A DNA stretch of 64,000 nt from Lunularia cruciata (Eukaryota > Streptophyta > Marchantiopsida > Lunulariales > Lunulariaceae), in contig OX419756.1 in the NCBI GenBank assembly GCA_948567375.1, positions 6,949,001 to 7,013,000 on the forward strand. Reading direction: 5' to 3'. Below, piece by piece: positions 22,296-34,118 of the stretch (position 1 is the stretch's first letter; the number at the start of each line of letters is the position of its first letter). The notes under the pieces are model-generated. The model was not told the origin of the DNA. It ran no database searches and saw only the letters and a list, made by a program, of their open reading frames with translations. A program made the translations under genes and the position numbers.

Positions 22296-25200
22296 TTAAG
22301 ACGCAACATCCTCATCTTGCAATTGTTGCTCAAACGCTTGCACCAACACCAGTGCATGTGTCAAATTGGAAGCGGGCTCCCAAGTTGCTTCATAGGAGGA
22401 ATAACCTTTCCACTATACTAGATAGTCCACCCACGGATGGCGAGTTCCATGCATGCATTTTTGGAGAATACGCTCCATTTCATATTCCTCTATGCCATCA
22501 ATGAGTGTTAGACAAGGTTGAATGTCTTGTATAGAATGAGACTGGTCTAATTAGGGAGCATATTTTTGTAGTATGGAAACATAGAACACTGGATGGATCT
22601 TCATTTGTAGTGGTAGCTTGAGGTGATAGGCCACAATGCTGACTCAATGAATAATCGAGAAAGACCCAATAAAACAAGGTCTGAGCTTACGAGGTCCAAC
22701 TGATGTGAGGTTGGTTGTTGATAACCACACCTAATCCCCAACATTGAACTCTATGTGCCTACTACGTGCATCAGCATATTGCTTTTGTCAAGTTTGCGCA
22801 ATCTGTAATCTGTGTTTGGTGCTCTCCACACCTTGTTGGATTCTAGAAACAAGTGTGTTGACTGTGTCGACCTTGGTACCCACAGGACGGATCTTCATCT
22901 AGAAGGTGTGAAGGGATGCTCACCATACATGAAGAAGAACAAGGTGACCTAGGTAGATGCATTCCCTGAATTATTGTAAGCAAATTCCACCAATGGGAGT
23001 ATGGTGTCCCACCTCTCTTGCTCTTCTAAGGTGAAGCCGTGTAACATTTCTTCAATAGTGCGATTAGCCCGCTTTGTTTGTCCATCTATTTGTGGGTGGG
23101 AAGCTGTGGACATGGCCAATTTGGTTTTGAAGAAACCAAAGAGTGTTTGCCAAAACAAATTGGTGAATTGAGTGCCTCTATCAGTTATGAGTACTTGAGA
23201 TAAGCCATGGTGAGAGAAGACTACATCTAAGTATAATTGAGCTAGTTGTAGAGTGGTCACATCCTTGGTGGTAGGGCATACATGAATCATTTTGTTGAGC
23301 CGGTCTACAAAGACCACGATGGAGTTAAACCTTGAGGTGGTCTTTGGTAATTCACACACAAGATCCATACTCACCCATTCCCAACTTTAGGTAGGAGTGG
23401 GGAGAGGTTGAAGGAGCACTACCGGAGCTTGATTAGAAGCTTTATTTTGTTGAAAAAGTAGGCAGCTGCACACGTAGTCCATCACCTCATTGTTCATCTT
23501 AAGTCAATAGTAATGGCATTGGACTGCATCCAAGATGGTGTCCACTTCAACATGACTTCAATGGCCAAATCATGACATTCTGCTAGAATGGTGGTGCGTA
23601 ATTTTGGGAAATTTGGGATCCATAATCTACCATCACAAAAGGTGAGTCCTTGGGTATTGGTGACACCTTTGGATGATTGCACTCCTAATATCTATGGATT
23701 AGTTTTTGTAGCAGCCAGAACCTTTGGCCAGAATTCAAGGTTAATCTCTGCCACCAAGTTGTTTGCAATTGGCATGCGGGCAAATGCATCTACAAGTTGC
23801 TTCTTATCTTCCACATAGGTGATTGTCACATTGAAGTATTGTTGCCACTGTACCCACCAAATCTAATGATGAGATAGATCCTTCTCCGTCTTGAGGTAGA
23901 CTAGAGATTTGTGGTCTATCTCTACTACAAATGCCTTCTTGCCCAGATAGTGCTTCCAATGTTTGGTTGCAAGAATAATGGCCAACTCTTCTTGTTTTGT
24001 GGTGTGGTAGTTGCACTTTGCCGATAACAAAATTTGAGAGAAATATGCAATTGGATGCCATCCGTCATGCCACTCTTGTTGTAGGACTGCTCTTATTGCT
24101 ACGCTTGATACATTTGTAGCCAACTTGATTGGCCATTTTTTATCATACCACTTCAAGGTTGGTGCATGTAGCAAGGCAGCTTTCAATTCTTGAAAGGCCA
24201 ACTCTTGTACGGTTCTCCATGTCTACTTCTTCCCCTTGTCAAGTAGTGTTGTTAAAGGCTATGCAACCTTGGAGAAGTCCTTGACAAATCTAGGATAGAA
24301 TCCCGTCAACCACAAGAAGCTCTTGAGTTGAGTTAGATCTTCTAGTGCACTCCATTTTTGAATGACCTCTATTTTATCCGTCAATACTTGAATGCCCTTT
24401 GCACTTACTCTATGCTCCAAGTAGTCTACTTCAGACTTGCCAAACTTGCACTTTGAGATTTTAGCATACAATTGATTCTATTTTAGAATCTGGAGGACTT
24501 CTTGTATATATTATTTGTGTTCTGTCATTATGCTACTGTATACTAAGATGTTGTCCAAGAAGACAATAACAAACTTATCCAAGTATGGAAAAAATAAGTC
24601 ATTCATTAGACTCATGAAAGTGGCCGGTGCATTGGTGAGGCCAAAAGGCATCACGAGATACTCAAAGTAGCCATACTTGGTTTGAAAGGTAGTTTTGTAC
24701 ACATCCTCTCATGCAATTTGGATTTGATTGTAACCGCTCCACAAGTCCAGTTTGGTGAAGTGTCTTGCCCCACTGAGTTGATCAAACAGGTCATCCATGC
24801 AAGGTAAGGGATATTTGTTCTTCATTGTTTGCTGATTGAGACCCCGATAGTCAATGCACATGTGTATTGTACCATCCTTCTTCTTCACAAACAAGATAGG
24901 AGCCCCATAAAGTGATACGCTAGGTTGGATGAACCTTATTAGTAGCATCTCCTTAACTTGAGTCTTACACTCTACCAACTCATGAGGTGATAGGTGATAT
25001 AGGGCCGTTACAAGGAGGTGTCTTTCTCAAGGGTGTCTCAATTTTATGATCTACTCTCTTTTTTGGTGGGAATCCTAAGGGTAGATCATTGGGAAAGACA
25101 TCTTGAAACTCATCTACCACATCTCCAATTTCTCAAGAATTTGTCCATCAAGTTGTGCACTCTGGACTTCTCTTATTAGACCCATGAAACATCTATTGGT

Positions 25201-25600
25201 CTTATAGACAACTGCCATCCCTATGATATACAAAGGCAGTTCTTTCTTGTGCTAATTTTTCTTTAACCCCAATAATTGACCATTGGTGGGTTTCTTCCTC
25301 CAATCTACCATAGGGTTGTAATGCTCCATCCATGACAAGTCTAAGATTACATCATGACAAGCTAATTGTATCACTCGCCACTCAATTACTTCCTAATATT
25401 CTCCTACAGAGAGTGTTACCCGTCTAGGTGATGATTCAATCCTCTCTATTTGCCCATAAGGTAACTCTACTTCTTCACTCTCATCTCTCTCTAGATCCAT
25501 TCCCAATCTTATTGCAATAAAGCAAGGCAATAAATTCTCTTATGCTCCTAGATCTATTAATACTCTCACTTGATTCCCTTCTAGGACTCAATTCATGACA
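22296..25600 (-). pseudogene. A3 pol remnant
   Basis: Minus-strand order from right to left. Retropepsin near 25552 reads LIDLGA. RT at 24259-24978 has [17 protein letters not shown] and VFLDNILVY, with the second Asp of the catalytic pair changed to Asn. RNase H lies at 23863-24201 (LATNVSS, TTKQEELAII, DHKSLVYL). The integrase zinc region is at about 23470-23682. The core at 22949-23374 has SMDLVCELP and ITDRGTQF, then HPQIDGQTKRA, where the catalytic Glu is Lys. The chromodomain is at about 22384-22493 and the stop at 22296-22298. Several in-frame stops. Confidence 0.87.
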
Positions 25601-25639
25601 ATCAATTGTGAGGTTACCTTTCAGGACCTTTGTGCATTC

Positions 25640-25947
25640 ATCTTCTTTCTTTCCTTGCTTCTTTGCTTCTTTATTGAGCAAGTAAGGCCACAAGGTTCAT
25701 TTACTGGCAATCTTTGTTTCTCAAAGTGATTTCTACCTCCTCCTCTTCAATGCGCCTCTCCATGTTGTTCAAAGATCACCTTTATGAAGGCCGAGGACCT
25801 CTAGGAAAACAAGCGCGACAGTTAGTAGATATTCGCTCAATATGGCCACAATTGTAACAATAGCATTGTTCTCCTTGAGTTCCTTCTCCTCGTGGAACTC
25901 CATCTCGTTGTTCTTCTACTTGTCAATGCTCTCCTTGAAGCGGTCAT
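25640..25947 (-). pseudogene. A3 gag, 3' portion
   Basis: The minus strand gives the gag tail with a degenerate zinc knuckle (CYNCGHIERISTNC at about 25810-25860, the His replaced by Arg) and the conserved ending CAG-TAA. It is separated from the rest of gag by element C. The proximal portion resumes at 31594. Confidence 0.75.
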
Positions 25948-26050
25948 TGTAAAAGACCGAGACCGAGGAGAGAAATAGGAGAATGGAAACTCACATTGGG
26001 ACACTTGAATGAGGGAAAAACTCCAAATGCCTAGCATGAGCTTTGGCTTT

Positions 26051-26060
26051 GGTATTTATA
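26051..26060 (-). promoter_or_regulatory. TATA box of element C (3' LTR)
   Basis: The minus strand reads TATAAATACC, about 100 bp before the downstream LTR end. The equivalent site in the 5' LTR is 31268-31277. The arrangement of heat-shock motifs upstream and TATA downstream is that of a heat-inducible promoter. Confidence 0.65.
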
Positions 26061-26200
26061 GGTAGCATACAAGCACCTTGAAGTTTCTCAAGAAGCTTCC
26101 TTGAGCCACTTTCTTGGAGTGCAAGCCAAGTTAACCAAGAAGCTTCTCAAGAAGCTTCCTTCTAGAAGCCGCCTACTTGGCATGCAAGCTAAGCTAGTTG

Positions 26201-26290
26201 GAAGCTTCTAGAAGCTTCCTTCTAGAAGCTACCTGCTTAGGGTGCAAGTTAACTAGTTAGGAAGCTTCCCAAGAAGCTTCTAGAATATTC
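26201..26290. promoter_or_regulatory. Heat-shock-element cluster, element C 3' LTR
   Basis: Two four-unit matches to the heat-shock factor consensus, perfectly spaced: GAAGCTTCTAGAAGCTTC at 26201-26218 and GAAGCTTCTAGAATATTC at 26273-26290 (GAA-nn-TTC-nn-GAA-nn-TTC). Additional two-unit GAAGCTTC blocks lie at about 26092, 26140 and 26153. All lie upstream of the TATA box at 26051-26060 in element orientation. Heat responsiveness is an inference from motif and position. Confidence 0.65.
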
Positions 26291-26360
26291 TAGGCTATTT
26301 TGTCTTATTCTCTACTTTGTAAGCCTGACTAACTTTGTCGCTAAATTCCATATTGTAACA

Positions 26361-29300
26361 TATTCCCCCGTCGCTAGTTGGTGACGTCCTCGTCGTGAGT
26401 GAAGCTTTGAATTCCTTGATGGCAGTCTATGCATTTTGGAGGTGAGAAAGAGGTTCCCATATGGCATCATGAAGGGGATATCCTTTCCAAAGGACCTTGT
26501 ACTTCGTATGTTGGCAACGGCCTCGTTGAATATGGCAACACGCAAGGATACGATCAACTTCGTACTCCTCATGATCATTGATAGGGACAGGAAGAGGGGG
26601 AGGTTGGACTCAAGAGGAAAAGGAAAAGGGATTAGGAACAAAAGGTTTCAACTTGGAAACATGAAAGACATGATAGATACGCATGTGGCAAGGTAACGCA
26701 AGTCAATAAGCAACAAGAGAGACAATGTGGGTGATATCAAAGGGTCCTATCCAATTAGGGGCAAGTTTATGAACTTGGGTATCAAGTGGGAGAGGGAGGT
26801 TACTAGAGGATAGCATGACTTTATCACCAACTTCAAAGGTGAGATCACAACAATGGTGGTTTGTATATTGTTTTTGGCGATTCTGAGCAACAAGGAGGTG
26901 AGACTTGGCTTGTTGGAGAGATTGGGATATAGTGGTCAAGAATGTGGAAGTATGAGGAACCTGAGAGGGAGGGGGAGCAAGAAGAGAATCTGGAACAAGC
27001 GGATCTTGGCAAAAATTGAGAAAGAAGGGAGAAAATCCGGTGCTTGCTTGTTTGGAATTGTTGTAGGCAAATTCTGCAACTACAACACATTCATCCCAGT
27101 TGGTATGGTGGACATTGACAAAGGCCCGCAACATATCCTCCAATGTACGATTTGCACGTTCGGTTTGTCCATCAGTTTGAGGATGATAGGCCGTGGACAA
27201 AGCAAGCTTGGTGCCAAGTATATGGAAGAGTGCTTGCCAAAACTTCCCGGTAGATCAAGGATCACGGTCGGAGATGAGTACATGTGGCATCCCATGATGC
27301 TTGAAGACATTGACAAAGTAGATTTGCGCTAAGGTTGGAGCATCCATGGTATCACAGGTTGGTGCCAAGTGGATTTGCTTACTAAGCTTATCCACAAACA
27401 CCACGATTGCGGTGTGTCCTTGTTTTGTCTTTGGCAAGGATGTGATGAGATCCAAGCTCACATGCTCCCAGTGAGCAAATGGAATGGTGAGTGGTTGAAG
27501 GAGTCCACTCGGCTTCTGGTTGTGGGCCGTGTTACGTTGCAACTCTCACATGATCGGACAAAGTCTCAAACATCCCGTGGCATGTTGGGCCACCACCATT
27601 GGCGTTGGGGGGGGGTGCCCAAGGTCTTGTCCACTCCCATGTGACCAGCTATTGGTAAATCATGGGCTTCTTGAAGGCGCACAAGTCAAAGATCACCTTT
27701 GGCTGGAACATAGATCTGGTCTGCATAGAATATAAGGCCTTCCTTGAAGGAGAAGGTGTTGTACTCCTTGTCGTATGCTGTCAGACAATCGTGTACCATT
27801 TGGAAGGAGGGATCTTGTTATAGAGCTGATTGGAACTCATTATGGACCTTAGGGTCAATGGACACCGTTGTAATTGCCATCGTGATGAGAGGAAGAGCCT
27901 TCAAATCAAGTCGTCGTGATAGAGCATCAGGGATGACATGGAACCGACCTGGTTTGTACTCAAGTTTGATGTCAAATAATTGGATTTGCTCTTCCCATTG
28001 ATGATGCCGACTCTTCATGTGCTCCAAGTGTAAGGTCTGCAATAATGGCTTGTGATCAGTTTGCATGATCACTTGTTTCCCCAAGAGATAATGCCTCCAT
28101 ACCTTGGTGGCATATACCATTGCAAGTTGTTCCCAATCTCAAGTAGAGTAATTTCTTTGAGCTATATTTAGTCAGCAAGACAGAAAGGCAATAGGATGTA
28201 GTCCATCTAGAAATTCTTTTTGCAACACCCCTCCAATTGCAAAGTTAGAAGCATCAAAATCAACCACACAAGGTAGTTGAGGATCATATGGTTGAAGAAT
28301 GGTTCTTGAAGACACTATATGCTTTAACTTATGGAATAATTCTTCATGCTTGGTGGTCCATTGGATGCTCAAGTTCTTTCCCAAGAGGTCAATCAGTGGT
28401 GCAGCCATGTGAGCATAATAATGGATGAACCGTTGGTAAAAACTGGCCAATCCATTGAATGCTCGCACTTTTGTAGCATCTTTTGGGGTAGGCCAATCAG
28501 TAATGGCCTTGATCTTCTCTTCTTCTATCTTGATCCCCTCTGATGAGATCTTATGACCCAAGAAGGTAACCTCCTTCTGCCAAAAAGCACACTTTGACTT
28601 CTTGCAGTAAAATTTTCACTATTGTAGTTGTCTTAGGACTTCTCGCACATGATTCACGTGTTCTACCTTTGTCTTGCTATAAATTAAGATATCATCTAAG
28701 AACACCACCACGGACCGATCCAATAGTCCCTCCAACACCCGATGCATCTGATCCATGAAGACTATTGGAGCATTAGTGAGTCCGAAACGTAGAACTCTCC
28801 ACTCAAAATGTCCATACCTTGTGCAAAAGGTACTCTTTTGCATGTCTTCTCCTTCAATACAAATTTTCCAATAGCCGCTACAAGGATCCAGCTTGGAAAA
28901 GTAGCGTGCTCCACTTAGTTGATCAAGCAGATCACCAATCCGAGGCAAGGGATATGCATTCTTCACGGTTTGCTTATTGAGCCCACAATAATCCATACAA
29001 AAATGAAGTCCTCCATCCTTCTTTGGAACAAATAGTACGGGTGCTCCACAAGGAGAGGTACTATGTCATATGAAATTCTTCTCCAACAACTCTGTAAGTA
29101 TTATTTGCAACTCCACAAACTCCTTTGGTGAGAGCCAATAGATTGGTCTACTCATTGGAGTACTCCCTAGCAATAACTCGATCTTGAAGGGCATACCTCG
29201 ATCAGAGGGTAATCCCTTTAGCAGATCATCCAGAAATACATCTGCAAACTCCTAAACTATCCAATCAACCATTTCTTGATGAGGCTCTTGGCCTTCCTTA

Positions 29301-29962
29301 GATTTTTCTTGTGCAATCGGCTTGATCCACACCGCAAATACAGACTTATCTTCCTCCAAAGCTTGCTCTATGGCCGCTTCATTAACAAATTTCCCTTCCA
29401 GGGACTCATCTCTCTTCCAAGCTTGCTCTATGGTTGCCTTCTTGGCAAACTTCCCATCTTGGGACTCATCTCCCTTCCAGATTTGCCCTATGGCTACCTT
29501 CTCGACAAACTTCCCATCTTGGGACTGACTTTTCTTAGGCTTCTTATTTAGAGGTGCCAGACAACCTAATTAGAAATTCTTACCTTGGTGTTGTACTTGA
29601 ATTTGTTGTAAGGTCAAATGGAATTGAACCTTATGATGTTCAAGCCAAGGTAGATCCAGAATGATATCATAGTGTAGAGGTGTCACTACAAACCTCATAC
29701 ACTCCAAATATTCCTTCCCAATCTTGAAGGTAATAGGATGTGAGGTGCGGAATGCATAACACTTTCTACCATCCACCATCATCAAACTACTTCCAAACAC
29801 TAGCTTGATAGGAATACACAATTCCTTTGCTACTTGCATAGACATGCAATTCTCTGAACTTCCAGAATCAACCAAAATCCTACAACCCTGATTAGATATC
29901 GTACCTTGCAAGTGAAGCAAACTTGCATAGGTCGAGCCTTCAATCCCATTGGAACTAATCAA
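26361..29962 (-). pseudogene. Element C pol remnant (PR-RT-RH-IN-chromodomain)
   Basis: Minus strand. Retropepsin from 29962 has CRILVDSGSSENC (catalytic Asp codon at 29867-29869) and IILDLPWLEHH. RT 28619-28996 has DYCGLNKQTV, LPRIGDLLDQL, FSKLDPCSGY and an intact catalytic VFLDDILIYS. RNase H lies at 28172-28561 and 27818-28120 (VDFDASNFAI, QTDHKPLL). Integrase lies at 27255-27542 (SLDLITSLPK, ISDRDP) and 26703-27200 (YHPQTDGQTERANRT), with all three acidic residues legible. The chromodomain at about 26440-26600 has EEYEVDRIL and KYKVLWKGYPLHDA. Frame is kept from 29962 to 27818 and changes by one before integrase. Scattered stops make this copy inactive. Confidence 0.9.
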
Positions 29963-29978
29963 GCTCCCATTAGGCGGC

Positions 29979-30893
29979 TCAAAATCTCCTACTAGGATTC
30001 TTTGTTTCCTTGATCATTCTCTTCCACAAACTCCATGTGGGCAACTTGTCGAGGTTGCCCATTCCTAAGTGGACATTCAGCAATGCGTTGTCCAACTTGG
30101 GGACAATAAAAGCAACCTCCATTTGTCGTAATCTTTCTTTATTTGTTGTGCCAAGTGGTCTTTGTCGGATAGCAACAATCTCCATTGGTACTGGTTCTTC
30201 CACTCGTGCATAGTGTACTTGTAGGTTTTGTGTAGGGCGAGGTCAAGACCAAGTTGTCACAACCAAGGAATGAAAATGCTCATCCAATTGCATGGCTTCT
30301 TCTATGTTTTGTGGCTCCCGCATGGTCACCTCCAATTTAGTTTGTGACTTCAATCCTCGCACAAATCAATCTAGAACTTCACCTTCTTGGGTATCTAGAA
30401 TTTGCATGATGATGTTCTGAAATTGTGTGATGTAGCTTCTCACAAAGCCAATTTGCCTCAACTCCGCCAATTTATCTTGTGCGGCTCAAGTGGCATTTAT
30501 AGTTTGAAATTGACCAAGTATTGCATCTTTGAATTCTGCCCATGTCAAAATTGGTGTAACAATTTATCATTTAGCTCTTTCTACTTGGAATCGCCACCAA
30601 AGTTTTGCCACGCCATCCAATTGGCTAGAAGCCTAGAGAATTTTTTTCCGCTTGTCTTGAAGATTGGTGGCTTCAAAGTAACGTTTAAAGTCAAACATAA
30701 AATTCTCCACTGTGCTTGGAAGATTCTTGCCTTCAAACACCTTGGGTTTTGGAAATTGAATGTGATCTTCTCCATCTTGAACTAGCGCTTTGTCTATCTA
30801 TTCTCGTCGTTGCTGGTCTCGTTCATCCAAAAATTGAGTAAGATGCTCGATTTGTTGTTGCATTGCAAGGATAACATCCGGTATTACCACCAT
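29979..30893 (-). pseudogene. Element C gag remnant
   Basis: Minus-strand ATG at 30893 begins MVVIPDVILAMQQQIEHL. The retrotransposon Gag capsid region is readable: FMFDFKRYFEATNL, LDGVAKLWWRFQ, LTWAEFKDAILGQF and AELRQIGFVRSYI. The zinc knuckle at 30073-30114 reads CFYCPQVGQRIAEC, with Gln in place of the metal-binding His. Several in-frame stops (for example in the linker after residue 31 and in the capsid). Pol starts in the +1 frame relative to this ATG, but with one copy I cannot separate design from decay. Confidence 0.8.
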
Positions 30894-31150
30894 CGCTACT
30901 ACTCTATTCCACTACCCTCAATTTATCTAATTGATTAACACATAGATACAACATGTGCACAGTTCTCCATAAGTTACAACTAGAAGTATCAAGGGTTCCT
31001 GAGACACGATGATCATATGTAGAAAATCCTGCCCAAAGTGCGAGGTGATGAATTGTGTGAAACGATGCTTTGGTAATATCTAGACATGCAAATCCTAATG
31101 GTTTGGCAGAAGTGGATTTGGTGGTCCATAAATTCCATCCATCCCATTCC

Positions 31151-31163
31151 TGCTCTAATACCA
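31151..31163 (-). other. Element C primer-binding site
   Basis: The minus strand reads TGGTATTAGAGCA, one base from the 5' LTR. It matches the initiator tRNA-Met primer consensus TGGTATCAGAGC with one substitution. Confidence 0.75.
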
Positions 31164-31164
31164 A

Positions 31165-31588
31165 TGTAAAAGACCGAAACCAAGGAGAGAAATAGGAGAA
31201 TGGAAACTCACATTGGGACACTTGAATGAGTGAAAAACTCCGAATGTCTAGCATGAGCTTCGGCTTTGGTATTTATAGGTAGCATACAAGCCTCTTGAAG
31301 CTTCTCAAGAAGCTTCCTTGAGCCGCATTCTTGGAGTGCAAGCCAAGTTAACCAGGAAGCTTCTCAAGAAGCTTCCTTCTAGAAACTACCTACTTGGCGT
31401 GCGAGCTAAGCTAGTTGGAAGCTTCTAGAAGCTTCTTTCTAGAAGCTACTTGCTTAGGGTGCAAGTTAACTAGTTGGGAAGCTTCCCAAAAAGCTTCTTA
31501 GATGCTTCTAGAATATTCTAGGCTATTTTGTCTTATTATCTATTTTGTAAGCCTGACTAACTTCATCGCTAAATTCCATATTGTTACA
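31165..31588 (-). repeat. Element C 5' LTR
   Basis: Plus strand begins TGTAAAAGACCGAAACC and ends TTCCATATTGTTACA. It is 424 bp, about 11 bp longer than the 3' LTR, mainly in the region near 31490-31505. The TATA box is at 31268-31277. Confidence 0.93.
31418..31518. promoter_or_regulatory. Heat-shock-element cluster, element C 5' LTR
   Basis: GAAGCTTCTAGAAGCTTC at 31418-31435 is a perfect four-unit array. TTCTAGAATATTC at 31506-31518 is a perfect three-unit array (TTC-nn-GAA-nn-TTC). They occupy the same LTR positions as in the 3' copy. This is the LTR that would drive transcription, with TATA downstream at 31268-31277 on the minus strand. Confidence 0.65.
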
Positions 31589-31593
31589 GTCAT

Positions 31594-32428
31594 GCTTCTC
31601 AATCTCAAAATCAAAGGTTATCCAATTCCATGGGTACTGGTCCACCCATGTGTGGCATTTCTGCCCAATAGTGTTGAGGTAGAACTACTCTTTCACCTCC
31701 ACCCAATCCTCCTACTATTCTTTGTGCACAAGCAATGGCTTCAAATATCATGCAAGGATTTTGCACCATGACTTTTTGGCAAATCCGCTCCTTCAACCCT
31801 CATTTGAAAATATCAAGAGCCTTTGCTAGACTCATGTCAATTATTGCAACTTGTAGATCCAAAAATGTCTCTATATACTCTTGTATGTTGTTCTTTTGTC
31901 TCAATCCCCATAGTCGGATTTGGGTCATCTTCACGGAATCCACCGATTGGATATTCTTCAACAATCCTTCTTGCATTGTTGTCCACGTGACCTCCCTTCT
32001 CTCTGCCAACATGGATTTTTCCCAAGCATCATACCATGTGAGGGCTTTATTGGTCAAGTACCCGCACACCTGCAACATGCTCAGTGATCTTTGTTGGCAA
32101 CAATTGGAAATATTGATTCATTCTTGAGATCCAATTTTCTACTACTCCCATTGTACGCCACTCCTTACAATGCTCAATGTTGCAGGTCTTCTTCATCCGG
32201 AGTAGCAATGTGGCTTCTTTGTTGACAGGGTCTGTAAGCACGAGTGCCTCTCCAAGTACTTCAGACGTAGGTATTGGGTTTTAAGATGGCTTTTCTTCTT
32301 GCATTGCTTGATCATTCTTGAGGATTTGCACTTGACTTTGTAATGTCTCCATGGTCATCTTAATCTCTCAAAAATTTGTTCAACATCCCTTGCATTTCTT
32401 GCACCAGCTCTTGCAATTGCATATCCAT
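31594..32428 (-). pseudogene. A3 gag, 5' portion
   Basis: The minus-strand start ATG at 32426-32428 gives MDMQLQELVQEMQGML, matching the A-family Gag N-terminus. The segment 31800-32078 corresponds to the capsid (KALTWYDAWEKSMLAERREVT). At the codon where A1 and A2 have TAG this copy has TGG (32158-32160). The piece is cut at 31593 by element C, and the coding sequence resumes at 25947. Confidence 0.8.
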
Positions 32429-33019
32429 GGTTCTTGCAACACTCAATTGCTAATGTCTACTTCAATACCGAGTGAATATGATAACTCTAGAAAATGCACA
32501 AACTATCAGAACTACCATTGGAGATCTCAAAAACTATCACTCGTTGATAATACTCCTCACTAAAACTCCTAACCACAAAATCTCTAAACATCACTTTCAG
32601 TCTCAAAACATAATAAATATCTACTTGAGTGTTGAAAGGGAGACAATTTGGGACATTCACATCCATAACATCATAATAGAATGTAGATTGTCAAATCCCA
32701 CTCTCTATTGTATACCACCACCAAGTTTGGGGAGTTCATCACTCTATCCATGAGTTATGCTCCAAAGTGATAAACTAACGATACTCTTATTTGCTCACGC
32801 TGGATTTACATAACCTTGATGTGGAATGGATTCAAGAATAGAAAGCTAGGTGCAGGAAATTGTTCTCTCAATGAATCCATCCCATCCGCTCTCTAAAGCC
32901 CTTCCTAAGTCTGGCAATTACTCTATGTTCTCCACTCAAATTACTTAGTTTTAGTAGTTCATGGTCTTCCAAGAGAGGTGATCCACTCTCTTGGACTAAA
33001 ACACTTGCTTTGATACCAT

Positions 33020-33360
33020 TATAATACTCCAAGGACAAGAGAAGAGAGAAAACATAGATTTTGCACTCAATCATTTGATGCCCCAAAGGAGCACCTTCTC
33101 TTTATTATATAGACAAAGAGTATCTCTTCCAAGGAAGCTTCACCATAGGATAGGCACATAGATAGGTGACATGTCAGCAAGCTCCACCCTTGGATTACCT
33201 ACTTGGATAAGTGACATGTTGGTCTTGGTCTTATCTAGTTTGTCAAACAAGCTTTGACTAGAGTGAATCTTTTAAGGAATCTTCCTATAGGAATTTCATA
33301 ATCACGTGGGTGAGGTACCATTAGAAAGCTCTTGACAAGACAAAGCAAGGGGAGGGAAAG
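33020..33360 (-). repeat. A3 5' LTR, first part
   Basis: Starts TATAATACTCC (terminal TG mutated to TA), directly after the complement of the tRNA-Met primer site (TGATACCAT at 33011-33019). It is interrupted at 33360 by element A2 and resumes at 39848. The two parts total 741 bp, the normal family length. Confidence 0.9.
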
Positions 33361-34105
33361 TGTAATACCAAGAGCTAGCCATATGATCTAGATGTGAAAT
33401 TTGGTTTGGTAACATCTAGAATGATTTTATACATGATGGTTGAAATAGATCAAATAGAAGTATCACCAAAAGAGTACTTCTACAAATAGGGTAGAAACCA
33501 AAATAGACTTGAGAACCTTAGAACCAATAGCTAGACAAATGATTTAAAGGTGAGAATTGGTTTGGTAACATCTGGAAGGATGTTACACATGATGGACTAA
33601 ACATATCAGAAAGAGGTATCACCAAAAGGGGACTTCTACTAATAGAGTAGGAATTGAAATATGCCTGAAATCTTTGAAGGCAATTTTGGAGGCCTAAAAT
33701 GGATGAATTAGGCCTCAAAAATATGCAGATGCACCCCCCCCCCAATGGAGAGAATGCTAGCCTTCCCTACCTCCTTGCTTTGTCTCGTTGAGAGCTTTCC
33801 AACGGAACCTTATTCATGTGATTTTGAGATTCCTACAAGAAGATTCCCTAAAAGATTCCTTCTGGTCAAAGCTTGTTTGACCAACCAGATAGGACCTAGA
33901 CCAGACATGTCACCCATCCAAGTAAGTAATCCAAGGGTGGAGCTTGCTGACATGTCACCTATTTCTGTCCCTAATCCTATGGTGGAGCTTCCTTGGCGGA
34001 GATCCTCTTTGTCTATATAATAAAGAGAAGGTGTTCCCTTGGGGCATCGATTGTTTGAGTGTGCAATCTGTGTTTTCTCTCTTCTCTTGTCCTTAGAGTA
34101 TTACA
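33361..34105 (+). repeat. A2 5' LTR
   Basis: TGTAATACCAAGAGC to GAGTATTACA. TATA-like CTATATAATAAAGAG is at about 34013-34027, about 80 bp before the LTR end, and a poly-C run is near 33734. Confidence 0.95.
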
Positions 34106-34106
34106 A

Positions 34107-34118
34107 TGGTATCAAAGC
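34107..34118 (+). other. A2 primer-binding site
   Basis: TGGTATCAAAGC, one base after the LTR. It differs by one base from the TGGTATCAGAGC complement of initiator tRNA-Met. Confidence 0.8.

Larger units (their letters stand above)
25948..26360 (-). repeat. Element C 3' LTR
   Basis: The minus strand begins TGTTACAATATGG at 26360 and ends with the complement of TGTAAAAGACC at 25948. The U3 part (about 26065-26360) is rich in AGAAGCTTC and TCTAGAA blocks. The R and U5 side lies below the TATA box at 26051-26060. The adjoining minus-strand GACGGGGGAATA (26361 onward) is the polypurine tract. Confidence 0.93.
25948..31588 (-). mobile_element. Element C: chromovirus with heat-shock motifs in its LTRs
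   Basis: Minus-strand full-length Ty3/gypsy element with LTRs of 413 bp (25948-26360) and 424 bp (31165-31588), TGTAAAAGACC to TTGTTACA in plus orientation. A perfect target duplication GTCAT lies at 25943-25947 and 31589-31593. It is inserted in A3 gag between the coding halves. The interior encodes gag, a DSGSS retropepsin, RT with an intact FLDDILIYS, RNase H, integrase and a chromodomain. It is the best preserved pol in the window, but has stops and a frame change between RNase H and integrase. LTR U3 carries perfect heat-shock elements upstream of a TATA box. Confidence 0.95.

Noticed and set aside
26436..27735. Plus-strand open frames inside element C
   Set aside because: They are antisense shadows of the minus-strand integrase and chromodomain.
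33730..33745. Poly-C runs in family A LTRs as functional quadruplex elements
   Set aside because: The runs vary in length and are absent or broken in several copies (for example 39471-39480), so I see no conservation.
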